Below, piece by piece: positions 9,310-16,543 of a stretch of 64,000 nucleotides of DNA; the stretch's first letter is position 1; every line of letters begins with the position of its first letter. This stretch comes from SYFY01 sp031385325 (GTDB taxonomy: Bacteria > Pseudomonadota > Gammaproteobacteria > Pseudomonadales > Azotimanducaceae): positions 44,574-108,573 of the forward strand of contig JANNBJ010000133.1 in NCBI GenBank assembly GCA_031385325.1, given 5' to 3'. The notes beneath the pieces are model-generated. The model was not told the origin of the DNA and searched no databases. It saw only the letters and a program-made list of their open reading frames with translations. The position numbers and the translations under genes were made by a program.

Positions 9310-10155
9310 TCAGCCGCGTGGATGATGTTTACTGTGTAGCGCTTTGAGTCGCGACTGCGCGACGTGGGTATAGATCTGAGTCGTCGACAGGTCACTGTGA
9401 CCCAGCATCATCTGGACAGCACGCAAATCCGCGCCATTATCCAGCAAGTGCGTGGCAAAGGCGTGGCGAAGTGTGTGCGGCGAGATCGATTTCTTGATAC
9501 CCGCCTTGAGCGCATACCGTTTGATCGCATACCAGAAGTTCTGCCGGGTCATGGCTTCACCGCGATTGCTCGGAAACAGCGCTGATGTCGGGTGTTGGCG
9601 ACTCAGGTAGGGACGCGCTTCACGCAGATACCGGCCGAGCCAGTCCAGCGCAATCGCGCCGACCGGCACCAACCGTTCCTTGTCGCCTTTACCGATGACC
9701 CGCACGACACCCTGCCGCTGATTGACAGCGACCAGATCGAGATTGACGAGTTCGCTGATACGCAGACCGGTGGCATACAACAACTCAAGCATCGCTCGAT
9801 CCCGCAGACCAATCGGCTCGCCCAGTTCTGGTGCTGTAAGCAGAATTTCGACATCGCGGCCGCTCAGGACCCCAGGCAACGAACGTCCGAGCTTGGGCGC
9901 GTCCAAACCCAGGCAGGGATCGGTGCCGAGGCGGTTTTTGCGGATGGCTTGCCGATAGAAGCCACGCAGACACGAGAGCCAGCGCGCCGTCGATCGAGCC
10001 TTCAAACCATCGACATACCGAGCTGCCATGCATTCAGCCAGGTCCGCTGTTGAGGCAGACAGCAGTGCCACCCCTTTGAGTCGCTCTTCTACATCCTGCA
10101 GATCCCGACGATAAGCGGCGAGCGAGTTGTCGCTCAAGCCCCGTTCCAGCCACAT
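9310..10155 (-). CDS. xerD: Site-specific tyrosine recombinase XerD
   Basis: A chromosome-dimer-resolution recombinase acting with XerC at dif. From the ATG at 10155 it is 281 residues, about 17 short of E. coli XerD. Catalytic residues are Arg132, Lys156, His227, Arg230, His253 and Tyr262. Alignment from memory to E. coli XerD (where about 15 residues precede the WLEKNLAENTL-like segment) implies the true start is upstream. The only in-frame candidate with a Shine-Dalgarno is a CTG at 10188 (GGAG 9 bases before it), adding LSPVIEQYLQE. No in-frame ATG, GTG or TTG exists before the upstream stop. dsbC follows 54 bases later. Confidence 0.94.
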   Translation of the reverse strand: MWLERGLSDNSLAAYRRDLQDVEERLKGVALLSASTADLAECMAARYVDGLKARSTARWLSCLRGFYRQAIRKNRLGTDPCLGLDAPKLGRSLPGVLSGRDVEILLTAPELGEPIGLRDRAMLELLYATGLRISELVNLDLVAVNQRQGVVRVIGKGDKERLVPVGAIALDWLGRYLREARPYLSRQHPTSALFPSNRGEAMTRQNFWYAIKRYALKAGIKKSISPHTLRHAFATHLLDNGADLRAVQMMLGHSDLSTTQIYTHVAQSRLKALHSKHHPRG

Positions 10156-10188
10156 TTCCTGCAGATATTGTTCGATTACCGGTGACAG

Positions 10189-10573
10189 ACTGACGCTCTC
10201 CGTCGGAAAACCGCCCTGAATTGGATCGCGGGCTGCATGTGTTTGATTGGTGTCGTCCGTATAATAAGATTTATCTCATTGAAATATAAGACTATTATAT
10301 TTCTTCGCAGCGTGGCACAGAACATGCTTATCAAGTTTCGACCTTGGTCTGTAGTGGCTCCCCCAATCCACAACAACCGCCAAGTGCACACCGACGATCG
10401 GCCTCTCCCCCGGTGCGGTCGGTGGTAGCCAGCCGGCCGGGACTCTCTCCCCCAGAACCTCTCCCCGGCGGTTGGCTCCTCTATCTCGATCAGTATTCAG
10501 CCCGCAAACCGGATTTCCTGCAATCGCAGCGATAGCTTTTTGGCTTTATCCGATCGCTTCGGTTTCCAGCGGA
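10189..10573. other. Intergenic region upstream of xerD
   Basis: No convincing gene lies between xerD and the rplS terminator. Small open frames here have no recognisable protein pattern. The part at about 10258-10305 is strikingly AT-rich compared with its surroundings and holds an AAATATA/TATATTT inverted repeat. The rest (about 10340-10570) is pyrimidine-rich with no structure I can name. Confidence 0.5.
10294..10299 (-). promoter_or_regulatory. Candidate -10 box for the xerD-dsbC-hom-recJ operon
   Basis: The minus strand carries a perfect TATAAT inside an AT-rich island, about 106 bases upstream of the proposed CTG start of xerD. No good -35 hexamer is seen at 17 bases, so this is a moderate call based on the -10 match and on position at the head of a long co-directional block. 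Confidence 0.35.
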
Positions 10574-10600
10574 AACAAAAACGGCCTCCGTGGAGGCCGT
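10574..10600 (-). terminator. Rho-independent terminator after rplS
   Basis: On the minus strand ACGGCCTC and GAGGCCGT form a perfect 8-bp stem around a CACG loop, followed by TTTTTGTTT. It lies 22 bases after the rplS stop, closing the rpsP-rimM-trmD-rplS operon. Confidence 0.92.
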
Positions 10601-10622
10601 CGTTCAGACTACGACAGTCTGG

Positions 10623-11063
10623 CTATTCTTCAGCGGTTACGGGTTCTGCACCGGAAACGGGAACCACCGGCTGAGCCTTGTTGCTCTTTTTCGCACCGAC
10701 CTTTTCCTTGATGCGCGCCGCACGACCGGAGAGCTCACGCAGATGATAGAGCTTGGCCTTGCGAACGTCACCGCGCCTCACGACTGTAATGGATTCGATT
10801 GCCCCGCTGTGGGCCTGAAAAACACGCTCGACCCCAACGCCATGCGAAATCTTGCGAACCGTGAATGCCGAATTCAAACCTCGGTTGCGCCGTGCAATGA
10901 CGATCCCTTCGAAGCCCTGCAATCGCTCTCGCGTACCTTCACGGACCCGTACTTGCACAAGCACAGTATCACCGGTGCCAAAATCCAGATTGTGATCAGT
11001 GAGCTGCTCGTTCTCGATTTGTTCAATGATCTTGTTGTTGCGCACTTCTAGCTCACTCCTCAA
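10623..11063 (-). CDS. rplS: 50S ribosomal protein L19
   Basis: Ribosomal protein L19, at the 30S-50S interface. The core (about 1-115) is canonical, with FGTGDTVLVQVRVREGTRERLQ and RKISHGVGVERVFQ. The 146-residue length exceeds E. coli L19 (115) by a Lys/Ala- then Pro/Val-rich acidic tail. It is the last gene of the operon, 58 bases after trmD, and is followed by a strong terminator. Confidence 0.97.
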   Translation of the reverse strand: MRSELEVRNNKIIEQIENEQLTDHNLDFGTGDTVLVQVRVREGTRERLQGFEGIVIARRNRGLNSAFTVRKISHGVGVERVFQAHSGAIESITVVRRGDVRKAKLYHLRELSGRAARIKEKVGAKKSNKAQPVVPVSGAEPVTAEE

Positions 11064-11121
11064 TTCAATCTACGGTCCACTTGATCGCGTCGATCTCAAC
11101 GCAGCCAGCGGCATTGTTTGT

Positions 11122-11952
11122 TCAACTGTTATCCGACTCGCTCGGCTCACTGCCTTGCCGATCTTCCACTGTCGGGCCCCTCAATCCACTTTTTGTCGAC
11201 GACCGGCCCATCAACGACTTTTCCAGCGCCGTCCTGTCCTGCTTCGACGCCATGGCCCCCGAACCGGTCAGCAATTCTGGCCGACGATCAAAAGTAGTCA
11301 GCAATGCAGCTTGCCGACGCCACTGCGCTACCGCTTCATGATCACCGGAGAGCAGGACCGGCGGAACTCTTAGGCCAGCGACGTTTTCGGGGCGCGTATA
11401 TTGCGGATATTCAAGCAAACCATCAAGGTGAGACTCGAAATTCAGCGACTCCGGATTGCCAATCGTCCCTTCGGCAAGCCGCGCAACGGCGTCCATGACC
11501 AGCAAAGCCGGCAATTCGCCACCAGAAACTACAAAGTCACCTACAGACATTTCGTTATCCACCGCCAGATCGATCACTCGCTGATCAACCCCTTCATAGC
11601 GACCACAGACCAGTATCAGCGCATTCTGCTCAACCAGATGTCTCGCGGTCTGGTGATTGAACGTCTTGCCCGCAGGTGACAGCAGAATCACCTGTGCCTC
11701 AACCTGACACGCTTTTTGCGCCGCCACTCGCGCGTCATGGATCGCGGCCAGCAACGGCTCCGCCATCATGACCATGCCTGGTCCACCACCATACGGTTTA
11801 TCGTCAACGGTGCCGTGTCGATTGGTGGCGTGGTCTCTTGGATTGAATGTTTCGACCACGACATGCCCGGCACGCTGGGCTCGTCCGAATACCCCATGAA
11901 TGCCGACTGCAGCTATCAGCTCGGGAAACAGCGTGACAACACCAAACCACAC
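11122..11952 (-). CDS. trmD: tRNA (guanine-N1-)-methyltransferase TrmD
   Basis: The SPOUT methyltransferase that makes m1G37 in tRNA, preventing frameshifting. It is 276 residues (E. coli 255). The N-terminal MWFGVVTLFPELI, the CGRYEGVDQRV segment and the trefoil-knot SAM-binding stretch SVGDFVVSGGELPALL are all present. The C-terminal residues after about 250 are a variable, polar tail. It starts 15 bases after rimM. Confidence 0.97.
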   Translation of the reverse strand: MWFGVVTLFPELIAAVGIHGVFGRAQRAGHVVVETFNPRDHATNRHGTVDDKPYGGGPGMVMMAEPLLAAIHDARVAAQKACQVEAQVILLSPAGKTFNHQTARHLVEQNALILVCGRYEGVDQRVIDLAVDNEMSVGDFVVSGGELPALLVMDAVARLAEGTIGNPESLNFESHLDGLLEYPQYTRPENVAGLRVPPVLLSGDHEAVAQWRRQAALLTTFDRRPELLTGSGAMASKQDRTALEKSLMGRSSTKSGLRGPTVEDRQGSEPSESDNS

Positions 11953-11967
11953 GTCAGCGCGCGACCA

Positions 11968-12561
11968 TCAATCCCATTCCTCATTCCAGTCGACAACGAT
12001 TTCGCGCGTCGAGCGCTCGACCGACTGAAGATAAGGCGCAAGGAAGGGAATCAGTCTTTCACGGTCCAGGATCCGCACAACGAGAATATCGTGGGCCCCG
12101 TTGTCCATCACGTCAGTGACCTGTCCCAACGGGCTACCGCTGCTGTTGCGGACTGCCATGCCAATCAACTCCCGCCAGTAATACTCAGTGTCGTCGAGTT
12201 CCGGAAGTGAATTGGCTGGAACGGATACAACGCTCCCGGACAGGCGTTGAGCCTGATCCCGATCATCGATGCCCGCCAACCGCAGAAGAAACAATTCGCC
12301 CTGCTCACGGCTCTCAAGCACTTCAATCTCGCGCAGCGGCAGCAAAGGCGATGCAGCAGAGCGAATGGACCAAGGCGAAAAATCGAAACAGGCGAGTGGA
12401 TCTTCTGTAAAAGAACGGAACTTGATCCAGCCGCGAACACCATGGGGCGCCAGTAGTCTGCCGATCACCAGCAGACCGGCAGAATCTACATCGTTGGGAC
12501 CGTCGGGACCGTTTTCGCCGCTTTGGCCGTCCAGAGCTGATTCAATGTCGGACGGCTCCAC
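11968..12561 (-). CDS. rimM: 16S rRNA processing protein RimM
   Basis: A 197-residue ribosome maturation factor that binds S19 and assists 30S head assembly. The RimM N-terminal domain shows VIGRLLAPHGVRGWIKF (about 32-48). The PRC-barrel C-terminal domain includes YYWRELIGMAV and DILVVRI. The first 30 residues are an acidic, Gly/Asp-rich extension without recognisable structure. It lies 14 bases after rpsP and 15 before trmD. Confidence 0.95.
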   Translation of the reverse strand: MEPSDIESALDGQSGENGPDGPNDVDSAGLLVIGRLLAPHGVRGWIKFRSFTEDPLACFDFSPWSIRSAASPLLPLREIEVLESREQGELFLLRLAGIDDRDQAQRLSGSVVSVPANSLPELDDTEYYWRELIGMAVRNSSGSPLGQVTDVMDNGAHDILVVRILDRERLIPFLAPYLQSVERSTREIVVDWNEEWD

Positions 12562-12575
12562 GTTTGATGGCTTGA

Positions 12576-12839
12576 TCAGCTGGCCGCAGGAATCTGCGCG
12601 CGACGTGCGCGTTTGACCAAAAGCTGGACACGTTCAGAAGGTTGAGCGCCAACGGAAGTCCAATAGTCGAACCGCTCGAAGTTCACACGCAGTCCATCAG
12701 CCGGGTTACGGGCAACCGGGCTGTAAAAACCCAGGCGTTCGACAAACCGACCGTCACGCTTGGTTGCGCTCTCGGCCACAGTAATATGGAAAAAAGGATT
12801 CTTTTTTGCGCCGTGTCGCGCCAAACGTATGGTTAACAT
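12576..12839 (-). CDS. rpsP: 30S ribosomal protein S16
   Basis: An 87-residue S16, near the usual 82-90. It begins MLTIRLARHGAKKNPFFHI and contains RDGRFVERLGFYSPVA, both standard S16 blocks. It is the first gene of the rpsP-rimM-trmD-rplS operon, with a TATAAT box about 97 bases upstream. Confidence 0.97.
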   Translation of the reverse strand: MLTIRLARHGAKKNPFFHITVAESATKRDGRFVERLGFYSPVARNPADGLRVNFERFDYWTSVGAQPSERVQLLVKRARRAQIPAAS

Positions 12840-12935
12840 GGATGTAGCTGCTTTGACCCCGGATGCTGGTGAGTAGCCGCGCCCGCGACCCCATTACTGG
12901 AAAACGGTGTGACGAGTGGGCGGAAAAGGCCGCGC

Positions 12936-12941
12936 ATTATA
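12936..12941 (-). promoter_or_regulatory. -10 box of the rpsP operon promoter
   Basis: The minus strand shows TATAAT followed at once by GCGCGGCC, a GC-rich discriminator as expected for growth-rate-controlled ribosomal promoters. The -35 at 17 bases (TGGCAA) is weak. Part of the upstream side overlaps an 8-bp GC hairpin (CGCCGGGC/GCCCGGCG, about 12950-12971) that may instead end the gene at 13010-13351. Confidence 0.6.
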
Positions 12942-13009
12942 AGGATTTCCGCCGGGCTTGCCAGCCCGGCGACACACGCGCCGGCTTTTCCCGTTCACGA
13001 TCATCGAAC

Positions 13010-13351
13010 TCAGCCGAAGCTGACCTCTTCCTGGTACCAGCCGGCACCAACGATTTTCATGGAGCCATTCGATGGCAATCGACGGGCCCATGACTCCGGA
13101 TCGCGCTGATACGCGCCAAGTGCTTGTTCTGCTGCCTCGGCATCTTCCCCTTCGAATTCATAAATTGTCAGAAATCCCGAAGGCGGGTCGCCAAGAAAGC
13201 CCTTGACGGCCTTGAAGCAGCGAACCGACCTGATGACCGGACAGTTGTAAGTGTCCTCGATGTGATTGCCCAGATACCACTCGCGAAACGCAGCAATGTG
13301 ATCAGTCGATTGCGGCTCGACGAGACCAACCAGCACCAGTTTTTTGGTCAT
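13010..13351 (-). CDS. EthD-like dimeric alpha/beta-barrel protein
   Basis: A 113-residue soluble protein. The pattern of a leading beta-strand (KLVLVGLVEP), a helix with FREWYLGNHIEDTYNCP, then KGFLGDPPSGFLTIYEFEG and ESWARRLPSNGSMKIV fits the ferredoxin-like dimeric barrel of the EthD/ABM superfamily. The NHIEDTYNCPVI stretch resembles the EthD H..D..PG region. The function is unknown; family members include heme-degrading and polyketide-cyclising enzymes. It is translationally coupled (ATGA overlap) to the Nif11-like gene upstream. Confidence 0.55.
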   Translation of the reverse strand: MTKKLVLVGLVEPQSTDHIAAFREWYLGNHIEDTYNCPVIRSVRCFKAVKGFLGDPPSGFLTIYEFEGEDAEAAEQALGAYQRDPESWARRLPSNGSMKIVGAGWYQEEVSFG

Positions 13352-13542
13352 GATTTCTTGCTGCCGATATTGGCTTCGATGGCGCGAATCGCAGCGACTA
13401 CAACCTCCCAGCCGGTGCTCGATGCGCCAGCTGTCGACGTCAACGCCTCGAACCCGATCGGCCCTGCCTGCTTCACCTGCTCACGCAGTTCCGGCTTCTC
13501 TTGCAACAACCGCAGAAATCTCTGGCCATTCTCGATCGACAT
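13348..13542 (-). CDS. Nif11-like small protein
   Basis: A 64-residue protein starting MSIENGQRFLRLLQEKPELR, which fits the Nif11 domain (S-x-x-x-x-x-F-L, then D/KPELRE). A second half, GFEALTSTAGASSTGWEVV, fits the F..LA...G segment of the same domain. Nif11 domains occur in nitrogen-fixation-associated proteins of unknown role and as leader peptides of some ribosomally made natural products. No double-glycine cleavage site or Cys/Ser/Thr-rich core follows, so a precursor peptide is not supported. A strong AGGGGGGA ribosome-binding site precedes the ATG. The EthD-like gene overlaps its stop by 4 bases. Confidence 0.6.
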   Translation of the reverse strand: MSIENGQRFLRLLQEKPELREQVKQAGPIGFEALTSTAGASSTGWEVVVAAIRAIEANIGSKKS

Positions 13543-13870
13543 GATGTCCCCCTGAGTCTGTTTGGGTACCTCTGATTAATTCGCTCCTGCGAATTAATCA
13601 AGTCCAAGCAAGTCGCTGTAGCGACTTGCAGAGGTCGGAGCCTAAGCGGCTCCTCGCCCTATTTTTTAACAAAAAGCCCAGCGTTGCACGCATGAAAAAT
13701 GGTGGTGCATCCCTGTACCACACAGGTACGTCTGATATATCGGACCTACCAGTGTTCAAAACCTGATTCTACGTATCTGGCCATCAATTCGCTTCTGCGG
13801 GTTGATTCGGCCCGCCGAAAAACTTCTGCTATGGTTGGCGCATTCGCAACACAGTCACCCCGGGGGAGCC
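13543..13870. other. Divergent intergenic region with stacked hairpins
   Basis: The region lies between the Nif11-like gene (minus) and the VOC gene (plus) and contains no gene I can support. It holds three adjacent hairpins (described separately), an AT-run around 13660-13676, and about 190 bases before the VOC start with no recognised motif apart from a GGGGGAG ribosome-binding site just before base 13871. Confidence 0.55.
13573..13653. repeat. Three tandem intergenic hairpins, one with a CAAGTCGC stem
   Basis: Hairpin 1 (13573-13600) is a 12-bp perfect stem TGATTAATTCGC/GCGAATTAATCA with a TCCT loop. Hairpin 2 (13608-13629) is GCAAGTCGCT/AGCGACTTGC. Hairpin 3 (13637-13653) is GGAGCC-TAAGC-GGCTCC, followed on the plus strand by TTTTTT at 13662. 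The CAAGTCGC/GCGACTTG core of hairpin 2 recurs twice at 43711-43773. They would lie in the 5' leader of the Nif11-like gene or form a REP-like unit. Confidence 0.75.
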
Positions 13871-14413
13871 ATGACCAATCTCAAATCACCGCTGATCCGC
13901 CATCCAATCTGGCAATACGCCTGGTTCGTCGACGACATCGATGCCGCCTGCCGCAAGTGGAACAAGATGGTTGGTGCGGGGCCATTTCATGTTGTTCGAC
14001 ACCATATCGCCGAAGGATTCCTGTACCGCGGTGAGCCGGTCGAAGCCGATGTCAGTTACGCCTTTGGCCAGGCCGGTCCCGCGCACATCCAGTTCATCGC
14101 CCAGCACGACGACAAGCCGTCGATCTACCGCGAGATGTACAAACGCGGCGAAAACGGCTTTCACCACGTTGGCCTGCTGGTTTCGGATGTGTCCGGCGAG
14201 ATCAAACGTTTTCAGGACGCAGGCTATGAAAGTGCCTGCACGCTATGGGGTGGTGACTACGTGGCCTACATGGACTGTCGCAAGGACATGGGCTGTTACG
14301 TAGAACTGCATGGCGACGCGCCGGTCATTCGCACCATGTTTGAGGGCTGGAAGCAGGAGCACGACGAGTGGGATGGCGTTACCGATCTCATTCGCGAGGG
14401 TACTCGCCGCTAG
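13871..14413 (+). CDS. VOC (glyoxalase/bleomycin resistance) superfamily protein
   Basis: A 180-residue protein with paired beta-alpha-beta-beta-beta modules. The first module begins HPIWQYAWFVDDIDAACRKW and the second begins GFHHVGLLVSDVSGEIKRF. The closing GCYVELHG supplies the usual metal-binding Glu. VOC proteins include glyoxalase I, methylmalonyl-CoA epimerase and extradiol dioxygenases; the substrate here is not clear. Longer frames start at 13802, but the ATG at 13871 has a GGGGGAG site just before it and fits the family. An SDR gene follows 55 bases later. Confidence 0.75.
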   Translation: MTNLKSPLIRHPIWQYAWFVDDIDAACRKWNKMVGAGPFHVVRHHIAEGFLYRGEPVEADVSYAFGQAGPAHIQFIAQHDDKPSIYREMYKRGENGFHHVGLLVSDVSGEIKRFQDAGYESACTLWGGDYVAYMDCRKDMGCYVELHGDAPVIRTMFEGWKQEHDEWDGVTDLIREGTRR

Positions 14414-14468
14414 TCCGGACCGTTCCTGATTACAGCAAACGAAAATTCAATCAAACCGGGAAAACAAG

Positions 14469-15245
14469 ATGGGCATTCTTGATCAATTCAGACTCGACGG
14501 TCAGGTCGCGGTGGTCACTGGCAGCGGCCGGGGCATCGGCGAAGGTATCGCAATCGGGCTTGCTGAAGCCGGCGCCGATGTGGTGTTGACGGCCCGGCGT
14601 ACGAAGGAAATCGAGGCGGTCGCCGCCAAGGTCAGGGCACTTGGTCGACGGGCGCTGGTGATCACTGCAGACGTCATGAAGATCGAAGAAGTTCAGCGTA
14701 TCGCCGACACGACGTTCAAGGAAATGGGCAAGTTGACCTGCTGGGTGAGCAACGCAGGCGGCGCCGATGATCGAGTCCCACGTACCTTTATGGACATGCC
14801 GGAACGGCAATGGGATTTTCAGCTCAATCTCAATCTGAAAGCAGTGTGGACGGGTGCACAAGCGGCAGGCCGTATCATGAAGGAGAACGGCGGAGGCACG
14901 ATCATCAACATCTCCTCCGTCGCCGCTGGCCGCGCCTCGCCGAACAATGGTCCTTACGCCGTCGCCAAAAGCGGGGTTAACAGCCTGACGCAAACACTGG
15001 CAGCAGAAATGGCGCCGTTCGGAATTCGCGTCAATGGTGTTGCACCCGGACCGATTCCAACCGAAGTTTTCATGGAGTTTCTGAAGCTGAAACCGGAGGA
15101 CATTCCGGAACTGGGCAAGCGCTTTGGTATTCCGCTCGGTCGACTCGGGACACCGGAGGACATTGCACCCGCTGTGGTGTTTCTCGCCTCACGGGCATCT
15201 TCCTGGATGACTGGACACACGATCACGATTTCAGGTGGGCCGTAG
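14469..15245 (+). CDS. Short-chain dehydrogenase/reductase (SDR), classical type
   Basis: A 258-residue NAD(P)-dependent oxidoreductase. The cofactor motif GSGRGIGEG is at 18-26, the NAGG motif at 95-98, the catalytic Ser at 149/150 and the YAVAK motif gives Tyr163 and Lys167. The C-terminal ITISGGP is the usual SDR ending. The FabG-like core does not reveal the substrate. It is probably co-transcribed with the VOC gene. Confidence 0.85.
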   Translation: MGILDQFRLDGQVAVVTGSGRGIGEGIAIGLAEAGADVVLTARRTKEIEAVAAKVRALGRRALVITADVMKIEEVQRIADTTFKEMGKLTCWVSNAGGADDRVPRTFMDMPERQWDFQLNLNLKAVWTGAQAAGRIMKENGGGTIINISSVAAGRASPNNGPYAVAKSGVNSLTQTLAAEMAPFGIRVNGVAPGPIPTEVFMEFLKLKPEDIPELGKRFGIPLGRLGTPEDIAPAVVFLASRASSWMTGHTITISGGP

Positions 15246-15294
15246 CCTTCCACGCTGGACTCAACACGCGGATGCAGGTTGCATCCGCTTGTCA

Positions 15295-16392
15295 TCACAA
15301 ACCGCGCAACGCACGAGCGTCAAAGCTGACCACCAGCGCGTCTCCTGCGTCCGACAACACACTCATCGGCTTCAACGCGTGTGGCAATCGATGATCGCTC
15401 GAGAAAAACAACTGCCGCCTTGTATCGAACTCATCCAGCATCTGTTGGCGCTGTTCAACTGGCAGCCGAGGATCCTCCTTCAGAACATCAAAGACAGAGG
15501 CGTTGCGCATCAGCGTGAGATTCATCTGTGACATGACACCGGCTTCGCTGAATCTGGATAACACCGTCTGACCTCCGTCGTGATTGGCCAGGCGAATATC
15601 AAACCGATGACGAAGCTCGATTGGGACCTGGGCGATATCCAGAACTTCAGGCTCTCCTGGAGGCGAAACCGAAATCAGGATCTCATCGATGGGCTTGCCG
15701 AGATCATATTTACCTGCCCGTTCACGGAGTCGATCAGCGCCCGCTACGCTGGTCAGCACATAGGTTTCGACCGGCGTGCCATCGGGATGCCTGGCAGAAA
15801 ACACCCGCGCCTGAAAAAGATCGTTGGCGGGAGGGCGATGTTCACCGGATTGCGAAACGACAATCTGCGCCGGCCACCGGCGAGACGAGAGTACACCCTG
15901 TTGTTGCCAGTCTTTTCGCACCTTGGCGATCTTGTCGGCAAGCCGGGGATCGATAGATGCCAGATGCGGCCAGGCGGCCGGTCCATAAGGCTGCCACAGG
16001 TAACCCGGTTGAGCGCCGTGGTCCACCCCTTCCTTGGCGACCGTGTTACTCCCAACGATTACCGCATCCGCCAGGCCGTACTGCAATGCAAGCCGATACG
16101 CATCCAGCGGATTGCCGCCAGCAATCAACCACCCACCATCAACACCACGAACGTTGAAACACCAGTCAGCAGCTGCGCCAAAGTCGATGGACGCTTCCGC
16201 AGGTTTCCAGGCGACGCGGGCGGGCCGCAGGACAAACATGCCAAGGATCACAGTCTTGTCCACCCGTCGAGGGTCTTCAACCAAAGGGAAAAGCGCATCA
16301 CCACCGAGCCCGCCAAGCTCTTCGCCGAGCGACAGCGTGCACGCTGCAAGACCAAGGTTCTGTTGCACTTCGCTGTGCGCAAGTCCGCTCAT
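15295..16392 (-). CDS. Uncharacterised protein with a RibD C-terminal (reductase)-like domain
   Basis: A 365-residue cytoplasmic protein with no signal peptide. Residues about 85-130 (GGWLIAGGNPLDAYRLALQY, then LADAVIVGSNTVAKEG) resemble the NADPH-binding dihydrofolate-reductase-like fold of RibD/RibG C-terminal domains, where a helix and A(D)AVLVGxxTV follow each other. The remaining parts (NLTLMRNASVFDVLK, RQLFFSSDHRLPHALKP) are not recognised. No deaminase domain is present. It is convergent with the SDR gene, 49 bases apart, and is a single-gene unit. Confidence 0.5.
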   Translation of the reverse strand: MSGLAHSEVQQNLGLAACTLSLGEELGGLGGDALFPLVEDPRRVDKTVILGMFVLRPARVAWKPAEASIDFGAAADWCFNVRGVDGGWLIAGGNPLDAYRLALQYGLADAVIVGSNTVAKEGVDHGAQPGYLWQPYGPAAWPHLASIDPRLADKIAKVRKDWQQQGVLSSRRWPAQIVVSQSGEHRPPANDLFQARVFSARHPDGTPVETYVLTSVAGADRLRERAGKYDLGKPIDEILISVSPPGEPEVLDIAQVPIELRHRFDIRLANHDGGQTVLSRFSEAGVMSQMNLTLMRNASVFDVLKEDPRLPVEQRQQMLDEFDTRRQLFFSSDHRLPHALKPMSVLSDAGDALVVSFDARALRGL

Positions 16393-16543
16393 GATGATTT
16401 CCCGGTGGTACTTGATTGGGTTTCGGGTGTGTCAAGTGCGTGAGCGAAAGCCCATCAATACGACACCCCGCAAGGTCAGCGTGATCGCTGATCAAGTTCT
16501 GATCTGAGGAGGGAATGAACTCAGAGTTGTTGCACACTCAACA

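Noticed and set aside
10176..10391. 71-codon minus-strand frame upstream of xerD
   Set aside because: It starts in the AT-rich promoter zone, has no family pattern and overlaps the proposed xerD N-terminus.
12945..12975. Rho-independent terminator at the GC hairpin downstream of 13010
   Set aside because: The 8-bp stem is not followed by a T-tract on either strand, and it overlaps the rpsP promoter zone, so only a mention is justified.
13573..13653. CRISPR-like repeat array
   Set aside because: The three hairpins differ in sequence and length and have no regular spacers; they are separate inverted repeats.
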